From assembly GCA_034420495.1 (NCBI GenBank), contig DAOULG010000170.1, positions 1 through 9,218 on the forward strand: 9,218 nt of DNA, given 5' to 3'. The notes below the pieces were generated by a model that ran no database searches, was not told where the DNA came from, and saw nothing but the letters and a program-made list of their open reading frames with translations. Shown here in pieces: positions 1-6,325 of the stretch (position 1 is the first letter of the stretch; every line of letters starts with the position of its first letter). Both the position numbers and the translations under genes were made by a program. This stretch comes from VYDC01 sp034420495. Its GTDB lineage: Bacteria > Chloroflexota > Dehalococcoidia > UBA2979.

Positions 1-2
1 GG

Positions 3-689
3 CCGGACGGGCCGGGCCCCGGGCCCGGCGCCCGGGCGGGCGCGACGGCCGCGGCTGGCTCCCTCTGGCCGTGGAGCCTCCGCGGCCTCTCCGAGACCCT
101 CGAGGTGGTGGCCCTCGCGCTGCTGATGTTCCTCGCCGTCCGCGGCGTCGCCCAGAACTTCATCGTCGACGGCCGCTCGATGGAGCCGACCTTCGCCCAC
201 GGGGAGCTCGTGATCGTGAACAAGCTCGCCTACGCCGACATCGACCTCTCGTGGCTCCCCGGCGTCGAGGAGGAGAGCTGGCGCCCCTTCGGGGAGCCGA
301 CGGTCGGCGACGTCGTCGTCTTCCGCTTCCCGGGCGAGCGCGAGCGCGACTTCATCAAGCGCGTCGTCGCGGTGGCCGGGCAGACCGTCCGCGTCGAGGA
401 CTCCTTTGTCTACGTCGACGGCGTCCGGCTCGCCGAGCCCTACCTCGCCGAGCCGCCGACCTACCGGGTGGCGGCGCGGCTGGTGCCGGAGGGCTCGGTC
501 TTCGTCCTCGGCGACAACCGCAACAACTCATTCGACTCCCACTCGTGGGGTATGCTCGACGCGTCCCTGATCATCGGGCGGGCCGAGTTCCGCTACTGGC
601 CGCTCTCCGCCATCGGCGGCGTCGCGCACGTGCGCCAGCCGGAGCCGCCGGCCCCGGAGGTGTCGAGATCGCCGTCGACCGCGAGGTAA
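3..689 (+). CDS. lepB: Signal peptidase I, 5'-truncated by the window edge
   Basis: Membrane serine protease (family S26) that removes signal peptides from exported proteins. The reading frame is open to the left edge. A GTG at 105 is available, but the residues before it (SLRGLSETLEVV) already look like the conserved stretch entering the membrane anchor, so the true start is probably outside the window. A Gly/Pro/Ala-rich stretch occupies about 3-56. Counting from the GTG at 105: a hydrophobic segment (residues 2-16), the catalytic Ser25 in GRSMEPT, the general-base Lys85 in DFIKRVVAVAG, and the C-terminal box GDNRNNSFDSHSWG. All catalytic boxes are intact. The last 22 nt overlap the inferred start of pyrE, and a GGAGG near the end of lepB probably serves that gene, suggesting translational coupling. 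Confidence 0.93.
   Translation, partial: PDGPGPGPGARAGATAAAGSLWPWSLRGLSETLEVVALALLMFLAVRGVAQNFIVDGRSMEPTFAHGELVIVNKLAYADIDLSWLPGVEEESWRPFGEPTVGDVVVFRFPGERERDFIKRVVAVAGQTVRVEDSFVYVDGVRLAEPYLAEPPTYRVAARLVPEGSVFVLGDNRNNSFDSHSWGMLDASLIIGRAEFRYWPLSAIGGVAHVRQPEPPAPEVSRSPSTAR
656..660 (+). promoter_or_regulatory. Shine-Dalgarno for pyrE (decides its start)
   Basis: GGAGG lies inside the end of lepB. Seven bases separate it from ATC at 668 in the pyrE frame. The nearest GTG (660) is in the lepB frame and overlaps the motif itself. This spacing is the main reason for placing the pyrE start at 668 despite its unusual codon. Confidence 0.5.
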
Positions 690-1234
690 TCGCCGCGCTC
701 GAGCAGGCGGGGGCCTTCCTGGAGGGCCATTTCCAGCTCGCCTCCGGCCTCCACTCCGACCGCTACCTGGAGAAGTTCAACCTGCTGCAGTGGCCGCCGC
801 AGACGGAGCTGGTCTGCCGGAAGATGGCCGCCGGCCTCCGCCACACGCGTCCCGGCGTGGTCGCTGGCCCCACCACGGGCGGCGTCATCCTCTCCTACGA
901 GGTGGCGCGCCAGCTCGGGCTGCGGGGCGTGATCGCGGAGCGCCGGCCGGAGGGGGCCGGGCGGGCGCTGCAGCGGGGATTCCGGCTTGAGCGGGGGGAG
1001 CGCGCGCTCGTCGTCGACGACGTGCTCACGACCGGGGGCTCGGTCCTGGAGACCATCGAGGCCGTGCGGGCCGCCGGCGGGGAGCCCGTCGGCGTCTCGG
1101 TTCTCGTCGACCGGTCGGGAGGCGCGGTCGACTTCGGTCTTCCCTTCTTCGCGGCGACGGAGGTGGAGATGGCGAGCGTCGATCCCGCAGACTGCCGCCT
1201 CTGCGCGGCGGGCGTGCCGCTCACCGTGACGTGA
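668..1234 (+). CDS. pyrE: Orotate phosphoribosyltransferase, non-canonical start
   Basis: Makes orotidine 5'-monophosphate from orotate and PRPP in de novo pyrimidine synthesis; cytosolic. The protein shows the N-terminal block LEGHFQLASGLHSDRYLEKF, the PTTGGVILSYEVAR segment, and the PRPP-binding loop VVDDVLTTGGSV with Asp117-Asp118 (numbered from 668). A C-terminal ADCRLCAAGVPL segment resembles the Thermus-type OPRT subfamily. The length of 188 residues is normal. No ATG, GTG or TTG occurs in this frame between the lepB-antisense-like upstream stretch and the first homologous residues. An in-frame GTG at 71 would add about 200 residues that are only an out-of-frame reading of lepB. ATC at 668 has ideal Shine-Dalgarno spacing. 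Function is certain from the motifs; the start codon is inferred and could reflect a sequence error. Confidence 0.93.
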   Translation: MAVDREVIAALEQAGAFLEGHFQLASGLHSDRYLEKFNLLQWPPQTELVCRKMAAGLRHTRPGVVAGPTTGGVILSYEVARQLGLRGVIAERRPEGAGRALQRGFRLERGERALVVDDVLTTGGSVLETIEAVRAAGGEPVGVSVLVDRSGGAVDFGLPFFAATEVEMASVDPADCRLCAAGVPLTVT

Positions 1235-1263
1235 GCGCGCGCCGCTCGCCGCCTCCGATGTAC

Positions 1264-1269
1264 TAGCAT
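1264..1269 (+). promoter_or_regulatory. Candidate -10 box of a leaderless promoter
   Basis: TAGCAT lies 7 nt before the ATG at 1277, so transcription would start at or next to the A of the start codon. The stretch between has no Shine-Dalgarno, as expected for a leaderless mRNA. No clear -35 element was seen. This would make the lyase gene a new transcription unit only 42 nt after pyrE. Confidence 0.4.
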
Positions 1270-1276
1270 CGCGGCG

Positions 1277-2182
1277 ATGGGGAACACCGGCGCCGGCGAT
1301 GGGGAGCGCCCGGCGGCGCGGCTGCGCCGCCTCCTGGCGCGCGAGCGGCTGCTCGTCGCGCCGGGCGTCTTCGACGGCCTCTCCGCCCGCCTCGCCGAGC
1401 GCTCGGGCGCCGAGGCGGTCTACGCCTCGGGCGGGGCGATCGCGCGCTCGGCCGGCTACCCGGATCTCGGGCTGCTCGGCGTCGGCGAGGTGCTGGACCG
1501 CCTCGCGCAGATCACCGACGCGGTCGCGATCCCCGTCATCGCCGACGCCGACACCGGCTACGGCAACGCGCTCAACGTCCGCCGCGCCGTGCGCTCCTTC
1601 GAGCGGCTGGGCGTGGCGGCGCTCCACCTGGAGGATCAGGAGTCGCCGAAGCGCTGCGGGCACTACGAGGGGAAGCGGCTGGTCCCGACCGGGGAGATGG
1701 TCGGGAAGCTCCGCGCGGCGCTCGAGGCGCGGCGCGACCCCGACCTCGTCGTCATCGCGCGCACCGACGCCGTGGCGGTCGAGGGCCTCGAGGCGGCGCT
1801 GGCGCGCGCGGAGGCCTACCGGGAGGCCGGGGCCGACGTCCTCTTCGTCGAGGCGCCCGAGAGCGAGGCGCAGATAGAGGCGATCGCCCAGCGGCTCCCC
1901 GGCCCCAAGCTGATCAACGTCTTCTCGGGGGGGAAGACGCCGCTCCTCCCCCGGGAGCGCCTCGCCGAGCTCGGCTACCGCGTCGCGATCCTCCCCTCCG
2001 ACCTGCAGCGCGCCGCGATCCGGGCGATGCAGGAGACGCTCGAGGCGATCGGGCGCGACGGCAACGCGGGCGCCGTCGACGCCCGCCTCGCGAGCTTCTC
2101 GGAGCGCGACGAGATCGTGGGCCTCGACGCCTACCGCGCGCTCGACGAGCGCTACGGGGGCGACGGCCGCCCGGGAGAGTGA
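1277..2182 (+). CDS. Isocitrate lyase/PEP mutase superfamily carbon-carbon lyase
   Basis: A 301-residue TIM-barrel enzyme of the isocitrate lyase/phosphoenolpyruvate mutase superfamily. Visible motifs are VAPGVFDGLSARLAE near the N-terminus, the metal/substrate loop DADTGYGN (Asp90, Asp92, residues 90-97), EDQESPKRCGH with catalytic-type Cys127 (K125-R-C-G-H129), and ARTDA on a later strand. The KRCGH signature points to the lyase branch (methylisocitrate, 2,3-dimethylmalate or oxaloacetate-type carbon-carbon cleavage) rather than PEP mutase, which lacks this Cys. The exact 2-hydroxyacid substrate cannot be read from the sequence. There is no Shine-Dalgarno; ATG at 1277 was chosen because it sits just after a -10-like box and gives the normal N-terminus. 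The next gene follows after 7 nt, so the two are almost certainly co-transcribed. Confidence 0.9.
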   Translation: MGNTGAGDGERPAARLRRLLARERLLVAPGVFDGLSARLAERSGAEAVYASGGAIARSAGYPDLGLLGVGEVLDRLAQITDAVAIPVIADADTGYGNALNVRRAVRSFERLGVAALHLEDQESPKRCGHYEGKRLVPTGEMVGKLRAALEARRDPDLVVIARTDAVAVEGLEAALARAEAYREAGADVLFVEAPESEAQIEAIAQRLPGPKLINVFSGGKTPLLPRERLAELGYRVAILPSDLQRAAIRAMQETLEAIGRDGNAGAVDARLASFSERDEIVGLDAYRALDERYGGDGRPGE

Positions 2183-2189
2183 GGGAGCC

Positions 2190-3326
2190 GTGACCGCGCA
2201 GCAGGATCGCATCCGCGTGACGCACACGGGGAGCCTGCCCCGGCCGCAGCCGCTGCTCGAGCTGATGGTCGCGAAGGAGAGGGGCGAGCTCCCCTCGCGG
2301 GCGCCCTTCGAGGAGGCGGTGCGATCCGCCGTCCTGGAGACGGTGCGGAGGCAGGTCGACCTCGGCATCGACGTCATAAACGACGGCGAGATGGGACGCG
2401 TGGACTACACGGTCTACGTCGCCGAGCGCCTCGAGGGCTTCGGCGGGAAGAGCGCCGTCCTCAGGAACCCGGACGTGGAGGAGTTCCCGGAGTGGGCGGA
2501 GCTGCTCCGGCGCATGAGCTCCCCCTTCGGACGCCGCCCGGCCTGCACCGGCCCCGTCGGCTGGCGCGACTTCGCAGCGGTCGAGCGCGATCTGGCGACG
2601 CTCCGCGAGGCGGCGGCGGGGGCCGGCGCCGGGGAGGCCTTCGTCACGGCGGCGTCGCCCGGACAGATCGCCCGCTTCCTGGAGAACCAGCACTACCCGA
2701 GCCACGAGGAGTACGTCTTCGCCCTCGCCGAGGTGATGCGCCGGGAGTACGAGGCGGTCGTCGAGGCCGGCTTCCTGCTGCAGCTCGACTGCCCCGATCT
2801 CGCCCTCGGGCGCCACCAGCAGTTCGCCGAGCGCGGGCTCGACGACTTCCGCGGGATCGCCCGCCAGCACGTGGAGGCCCTCAACGAGGCGACGCGCAAC
2901 ATCGCGCCGGAGCGGATGCGCATGCACATCTGCTGGGGCTCGACCGAGGGGCCCCACCACCGCGACGTGCCGATGGAGGAGATCGCCGACCTCCTGCTCG
3001 AGGCGCGCCCGCGGGCCCTCGCCTTCCCGGCCTCCAACGGCCGCCACGAGCACGAGTGGCGGGCGTGGCGCGACCGCGACATCGGCGAGAAGATCCTGAT
3101 CGTCGGCGCCGTCGACACCACCACCAACATCATCGAGCACCCGCGCGTCGTCGCCGACCGGCTCGTGCGCTTCGCGGAGGTCGTGGGGCGCGAGCGCGTC
3201 CAGGCGGGCACCGACTGCGGCCTCGGCACCTTCGCCGGGCGCGTGCAGGTCGCGGGCGAGATCTCGTGGCGGAAGCTCGCCGCGCTCGTGGAGGGCGCGC
3301 GGGTCGCCTCCGCCGACCTCTGGTAG
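2190..3326 (+). CDS. Cobalamin-independent methionine synthase-like (MetE C-domain/UROD fold) protein
   Basis: A 378-residue single-domain relative of the MetE C-terminal catalytic domain. The family includes stand-alone methionine synthases and epoxyalkane:coenzyme M transferases, which use zinc to activate a thiol. It starts at GTG 2190 behind GAGGGAG. The N-terminal THTGSLPRP is the family's phosphate/pterin-loop-like opening. The presumed zinc ligands His246 and Cys248 lie in MHICWGSTEGPHH, and Cys343 in GTDCGLGTFAG. The position where relatives usually carry a zinc-ligand Glu (FEAANPRHEHEW-like) reads FPASNGRHEHEW, with Pro280. That alignment is from memory. It lacks the MetE N-terminal half, so it is probably not a classical methionine synthase. 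Transfer of an alkyl group to a thiol is the best guess. It pairs with the lyase upstream (7 nt gap). Confidence 0.82.
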   Translation: MTAQQDRIRVTHTGSLPRPQPLLELMVAKERGELPSRAPFEEAVRSAVLETVRRQVDLGIDVINDGEMGRVDYTVYVAERLEGFGGKSAVLRNPDVEEFPEWAELLRRMSSPFGRRPACTGPVGWRDFAAVERDLATLREAAAGAGAGEAFVTAASPGQIARFLENQHYPSHEEYVFALAEVMRREYEAVVEAGFLLQLDCPDLALGRHQQFAERGLDDFRGIARQHVEALNEATRNIAPERMRMHICWGSTEGPHHRDVPMEEIADLLLEARPRALAFPASNGRHEHEWRAWRDRDIGEKILIVGAVDTTTNIIEHPRVVADRLVRFAEVVGRERVQAGTDCGLGTFAGRVQVAGEISWRKLAALVEGARVASADLW

Positions 3327-3370
3327 GGGCGCCCCGCGCGCGGGCGGGCCGTCCCCGGAGAGGCCGCTGC

Positions 3371-3376
3371 TATCCT
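3371..3376 (+). promoter_or_regulatory. Candidate -10 box before the solute-binding protein gene
   Basis: TATCCT lies in the 112-nt gap after the MetE-like gene, 62 nt before the next start codon. Transcription would start near 3383, inside a strong hairpin. No convincing -35 was seen. Confidence 0.35.
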
Positions 3377-3379
3377 CGC

Positions 3380-3398
3380 CCGGGGCCGCAGGCCCCGG
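3380..3398 (+). repeat. Perfect 8-bp inverted repeat (GC hairpin)
   Basis: CCGGGGCC and GGCCCCGG are separated by the 3-nt loop GCA. The hairpin lies directly after the candidate -10 box and 40 nt before the GTG of the solute-binding protein. It could be an operator overlapping the transcription start, a 5' mRNA stabilising hairpin, or a terminator for the upstream operon. It lacks a T-tract, which argues against a classical intrinsic terminator. Confidence 0.5.
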
Positions 3399-3438
3399 CG
3401 CCGCGCCGGCCGCGCGCGGAGCCCGGAAGGGGGGGCGG

Positions 3439-4974
3439 GTGCCACGAGCGCTGGTGGTGGGCGTCGAGTCGGCGCCGACCAACTTCGACATGGAGCAGCC
3501 CGCCGCCTTCGGCGACAGCGTCGGCTCCGACATCTCGTCCTCCATCTACGAGCAGCTGACGGGCCCCCGGCCGGTGCGCGGCCCGGACGGCGTCTGGCGC
3601 GTGGACTGGAGCGATCTCGAGGCGCAGCTCGCCGCGGGGTGGTGGTTCTCCGGGGACGGGCGGACGTGCACCTTCCGCCTGCGCCGCGGCGTGCGGAGCG
3701 CCGACGGCAACGAGCTCACCGCCGAGGACGTGCGCTGGAGCTGGGAGCGCTCCTTCGGGGTCCGCGACGTGGGGAAGTGGGTCGCGCGCATCTCCTCCGT
3801 GCAGGAGGCGACCGACGTGGAGGTGGTGGACGACCTCACGGTCGCCTTCCACCTGCGCGCCCCGAATCCCGCCCTCCCGCGCACGATGGCGCAGGGCACC
3901 CCGAACGTCTACGACTCCCGGGTCGCGCGGGGCGGGCAGGGCCCGGAGGATCCCTGGGCGAGCGCGCTCCTCGGCGCCCGCCCGTCGGGCTTCGGGCCGT
4001 ACCGGCTCGCTCGGGCCGACGGCGAGTCGCTCACCGAGATCGAGGCGAACCCGTACTACCACGGCGGCCCCCCCGCCATCGGCGAGGTGGTCGCGAGGCG
4101 CTACCCGTCGAACGCGGAGGCGGTGGAGGCGCTGCTCGGCGGCGAGGTCGATCTCGTCGCCGGCGTGCCGTGGTCGCACCTCGCGGGGGTGCGATCGAGC
4201 CGGCGCCTCCGCATCTCCCCGGCGGCCTCCACCGCCGGGGTCTTCCTCCACCTCGATCCGGGTGCGGAGCCCCTCGACGACCCCCTGGTGCGCCGGGCGA
4301 TCGCGCACGCGACGCCCTACCGCGACGTGCTCCAGACGGCCTACGCCGGCGCCGTCGAGCGCTGGTACAGCTGGGTCAAGCCGGAGAGCCCGGGCTACGA
4401 CCCTGCCTCGTGGCCCTACGAGGAGGACCTCTCCCGCGCGCGGGAGCTGCTCGCCTCATCGAAGGGGGCGGGCGGATTCCGGACGACGATCCTCGTGCTG
4501 CCGGGCGAGGGGCTCGAGGTGGTGGCGGAGCTGCTCGCCGGGCGGCTCGCCCGCCTCGGCATCGCGGCCGACGTCCGGCTCGAGGCCCGCGGCTCGGACC
4601 GCCAGGGGCGCGTGCGCACGGAGGGGAACCTGGCGCCGATCATGGTGCGGGCCTCCCACGACGGGCGCGGCCAGCGGGTCGCGGAGCCCCTCTACGCCTA
4701 CTACCACGACTGGGGCCCCGGGCGGATGCGGCTCTTCCCCTTCCGCTACCACAACGAGGAGTTCTTCGAGGCGCTGCGGGCCGTCCCCGAGGCCGGGCAC
4801 GGAGCGCCCTGGGAGGCGGCCGTGCGCCGCGTCCAGCGGCTCCACAACGCCGACGCGGTGATGATCCCGCTCTGCGCGCAGCGGTACTACGTGGCGCACG
4901 ACCGCGAGCTCGAGGGCTACTGCTGGCTCCCCGAGAACCGCCTCCCCTTCGCCCGGATGCGCTGGCGGAGCTGA
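3439..4974 (+). CDS. ABC transporter family-5 solute-binding protein without a visible signal peptide
   Basis: A 511-residue peptide/opine/nickel-type solute-binding protein (SBP_bac_5). It contains SIYEQLTG, then GRTCTFRLRRGVRSADGNEL with AEDVRWSWER (about residues 75-107), the SGFGPYRLARADGE segment, NAEAVEALLGGEVDLV, DDPLVRRAIAHATPYRDV starting at Asp280, and a full C-terminal lobe ending in LPFARMRW. The fold looks complete. The start is GTG 3439 behind GGAAGG. The mature-domain sequence (ALVVGVESAPTNFD) begins at once: there is no hydrophobic segment, twin arginine or lipobox Cys. The frame is open upstream but has no ATG, GTG or TTG, and translating the upstream bases gives only Ala/Gly/Pro/Arg. 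No permease or ATPase gene is adjacent. It may be a cytosolic ligand binder rather than a transport component. Ligand unknown. Confidence 0.85.
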   Translation: MPRALVVGVESAPTNFDMEQPAAFGDSVGSDISSSIYEQLTGPRPVRGPDGVWRVDWSDLEAQLAAGWWFSGDGRTCTFRLRRGVRSADGNELTAEDVRWSWERSFGVRDVGKWVARISSVQEATDVEVVDDLTVAFHLRAPNPALPRTMAQGTPNVYDSRVARGGQGPEDPWASALLGARPSGFGPYRLARADGESLTEIEANPYYHGGPPAIGEVVARRYPSNAEAVEALLGGEVDLVAGVPWSHLAGVRSSRRLRISPAASTAGVFLHLDPGAEPLDDPLVRRAIAHATPYRDVLQTAYAGAVERWYSWVKPESPGYDPASWPYEEDLSRARELLASSKGAGGFRTTILVLPGEGLEVVAELLAGRLARLGIAADVRLEARGSDRQGRVRTEGNLAPIMVRASHDGRGQRVAEPLYAYYHDWGPGRMRLFPFRYHNEEFFEALRAVPEAGHGAPWEAAVRRVQRLHNADAVMIPLCAQRYYVAHDRELEGYCWLPENRLPFARMRWRS

Positions 4975-5017
4975 GGCGCGCCCCCCCGGGGGGAGCGACC
5001 CCGCGGCCGGATGAGGG

Positions 5018-5061
5018 CGCGCCTGGGGAGGGCCGGCTCGCCCGGCCGCGACGGCGGCGCG
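5018..5061. terminator. Nested GC hairpin between convergent genes
   Basis: An inner stem GGCCGG (5031-5036), loop CTCGC, stem CCGGCC (5042-5047) sits inside an outer CGCGCC (5018-5023)/GGCGCG (5056-5061) pair. It lies between a + strand gene ending at 4974 and a - strand gene ending at 5066, where bidirectional termination is expected. A C7G6 run at 4981-4993 is nearby. There is no T-tract, so this is a weak call in so GC-rich a sequence. Confidence 0.3.
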
Positions 5062-5065
5062 GTCC

Positions 5066-5869
5066 CTAGCCCTCCTCGATCACCATCTCCTGGCGCAGGA
5101 GGCGCGTCCACAGCGGCTTGACGTGCCGCTCCACGAACGCTCCGTGCGCCGGGTGCGCGAGGTAGGCGCGCAGGGCGTCGAGATCGGCGAACTCCGCGAG
5201 CAGGCCGAACCGCGGCTGATCGCCGACCCGCCGGTACGGGAGGGGACCGGTGCCGCGCGGGACCAGGAGCGAGCGGTCGACGATGCTGCGGCCGCCCCAG
5301 GTGGGCCGGAAGCTGCGGCCGAACGAGAGGGAGAGCACCTCCGGGATCTGCTCCGGGAGCCCCTCGAGGTCGGTGAGCATCTCGTCGACGCGGAGCTCGG
5401 TCGCATCCTCGTGCACATCCCACAGCACGAGGTGGAGGAGTGAGCCGGGACCCCGCACGCTCCCCGCGCGCCGGGGGCTTCCCTCCTCGTGGTGGTGATC
5501 GGAGGAGAGGAACTCGGACCACCGCGCGGCGCAGCTCTCCCACGCGAAGCCGGGCTCGGGGTGCGTGGCGGCCGGATCGTCGTGCGAGGGCGAGGTGACG
5601 TAGCGCCGGTAGGCCGGGGCATCCTCGAAGTCCATCACGAAGAAGTAGTCGAAGGGCTCGCCGGTGCGCTCCAGGGCGCCGCCGGGGCCCGCGGGCCGCG
5701 TGAACTCGCCGGAGGAGCCGGGCGCGGGCGGGGCGACGTCGAGGCGCCGCCCGAAGGTGAGCCGCTTCATCTCCTCCGGGTTCTCCCGCCGCATCCGCCG
5801 CATCCCCTCGTCGACGTCCTCGGAGCGGGCGTCGGGGTAGAGGTTCCAGAGAAGGATGTGGAAGAACAT
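5066..5869 (-). CDS. Tandem Dabb-domain (dimeric alpha/beta barrel) protein
   Basis: A 267-residue protein starting at ATG 5869 behind GGAGG with a 6-nt spacer. Two copies of a Dabb-like ferredoxin-fold domain are visible. Copy one (about 1-121) opens HILLWNLYPDARSEDVDEGM, then LTFGRR, FVMDFEDAPAYRRYV and SPSHD. Copy two (about 143-263) opens HLVLWDVHEDATELRVDEML, then LSFGRS, LLAEFADLDALRAYL and HPAHG. The linker carries DHHHEE. Single Dabb domains normally pair as dimers, so a fused pair may form a one-chain barrel. Family members include stress proteins and small cyclases/decarboxylases in polyketide, terpenoid-aromatic or aromatic-catabolic routes; none of these roles can be assigned here. 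It is the last gene of the minus-strand cassette, 55 nt after the NIPSNAP gene. Confidence 0.82.
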   Translation of the reverse strand: MFFHILLWNLYPDARSEDVDEGMRRMRRENPEEMKRLTFGRRLDVAPPAPGSSGEFTRPAGPGGALERTGEPFDYFFVMDFEDAPAYRRYVTSPSHDDPAATHPEPGFAWESCAARWSEFLSSDHHHEEGSPRRAGSVRGPGSLLHLVLWDVHEDATELRVDEMLTDLEGLPEQIPEVLSLSFGRSFRPTWGGRSIVDRSLLVPRGTGPLPYRRVGDQPRFGLLAEFADLDALRAYLAHPAHGAFVERHVKPLWTRLLRQEMVIEEG

Positions 5870-5924
5870 CGGCGGCCTCCGTCGCGCGCGGACCCCCGGC
5901 GGGCGGGCCCGCGCCCCTCTCGCC

Positions 5925-6311
5925 CTAGCGGGCCCTGCTCTCCGCCGCGCGCCCGGGCGGCACCAGCTCCGGTACGAGCTCGCAGGCGAGATCTCTCCAC
6001 ACCCCGGGCGCGGCGTCCCCCCCGAGCCGCATCGTGTGCACGTCGACCTCCGCGAGCATCTCGTAGGCCTCCTCGCGCAGCCCGCCCAGCCAGGCGGGGC
6101 CCAGGAAGAAGGCCTCGTACTGGCGCCGGCGCTCCTCCTCGTCGGCGAAGGAGCGCAGCCAGACGAAGCGCTCCGTCCCCGGCTCAGGGCGCTCGGCGAG
6201 GACGTGCATCCCCGCCGCCTCCATCGCCGGGATCGATCGCTCATGGAACCACCGCACGAAGTCGTCGCGCCGCCCCGGCTTCGCCGTGTAGATCCGCAGC
6301 TCGAGCAGCAC
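5925..6311 (-). CDS. NIPSNAP family protein (dimeric alpha/beta barrel)
   Basis: A 128-residue protein read from GTG 6311, 14 nt after the VOC gene stop and behind a G-rich Shine-Dalgarno-like stretch. The opening LLELRIYTAKPGRRDDF and the central FVWLRSFADEEERRRQYEAF, followed by GPAW, are the standard NIPSNAP pattern, which like Dabb folds into a dimeric alpha/beta barrel. There is no signal peptide or membrane segment, so it is probably cytosolic. The biochemical function of bacterial NIPSNAP proteins is generally unknown; they often occur in catabolic clusters. Its close spacing to VOC and Dabb genes supports a shared pathway. The 17 or so C-terminal residues, rich in Pro/Arg/Ala, extend beyond the core fold. 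Confidence 0.82.
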   Translation of the reverse strand: MLLELRIYTAKPGRRDDFVRWFHERSIPAMEAAGMHVLAERPEPGTERFVWLRSFADEEERRRQYEAFFLGPAWLGGLREEAYEMLAEVDVHTMRLGGDAAPGVWRDLACELVPELVPPGRAAESRAR

Positions 6312-6325
6312 GCCCGCCCCCGGCG

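Noticed and set aside
71..667. N-terminal extension of pyrE back to GTG 71, giving 387 residues
   Set aside because: The added part is an out-of-frame reading of lepB and looks like Arg/Pro-rich noise; lepB itself carries all its catalytic boxes in the other frame.
640..690. A -1 ribosomal frameshift fusing LepB to PyrE
   Set aside because: The pyrE frame is -1 relative to lepB, but no slippery heptamer of the X-XXY-YYZ type was found near 650-689, and such a fusion makes no biological sense.
593..2377. A 594-codon open frame on the minus strand across pyrE and the lyase gene
   Set aside because: Arg/Ala/Gly-rich translation without family motifs, fully antisense to two genes with intact catalytic motifs. 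Long spurious frames are expected at this GC content.
3367..3438. A CTG start upstream of the solute-binding protein that would add a signal peptide
   Set aside because: The added residues are Ala/Gly/Pro/Arg with no continuous hydrophobic core, no twin arginine and no lipobox; the stretch also carries the -10-like box and hairpin.
1914..3545. A 543-codon minus-strand open frame across the MetE-like gene
   Set aside because: Same reason: antisense to a motif-bearing gene, and its C-terminal part is low-complexity Arg/Ser/Gly.
5903..5912. GCGGGCCCGC palindrome between the NIPSNAP and Dabb genes
   Set aside because: Short, and expected by chance in DNA this rich in G and C; no positional reason to treat it as a site.
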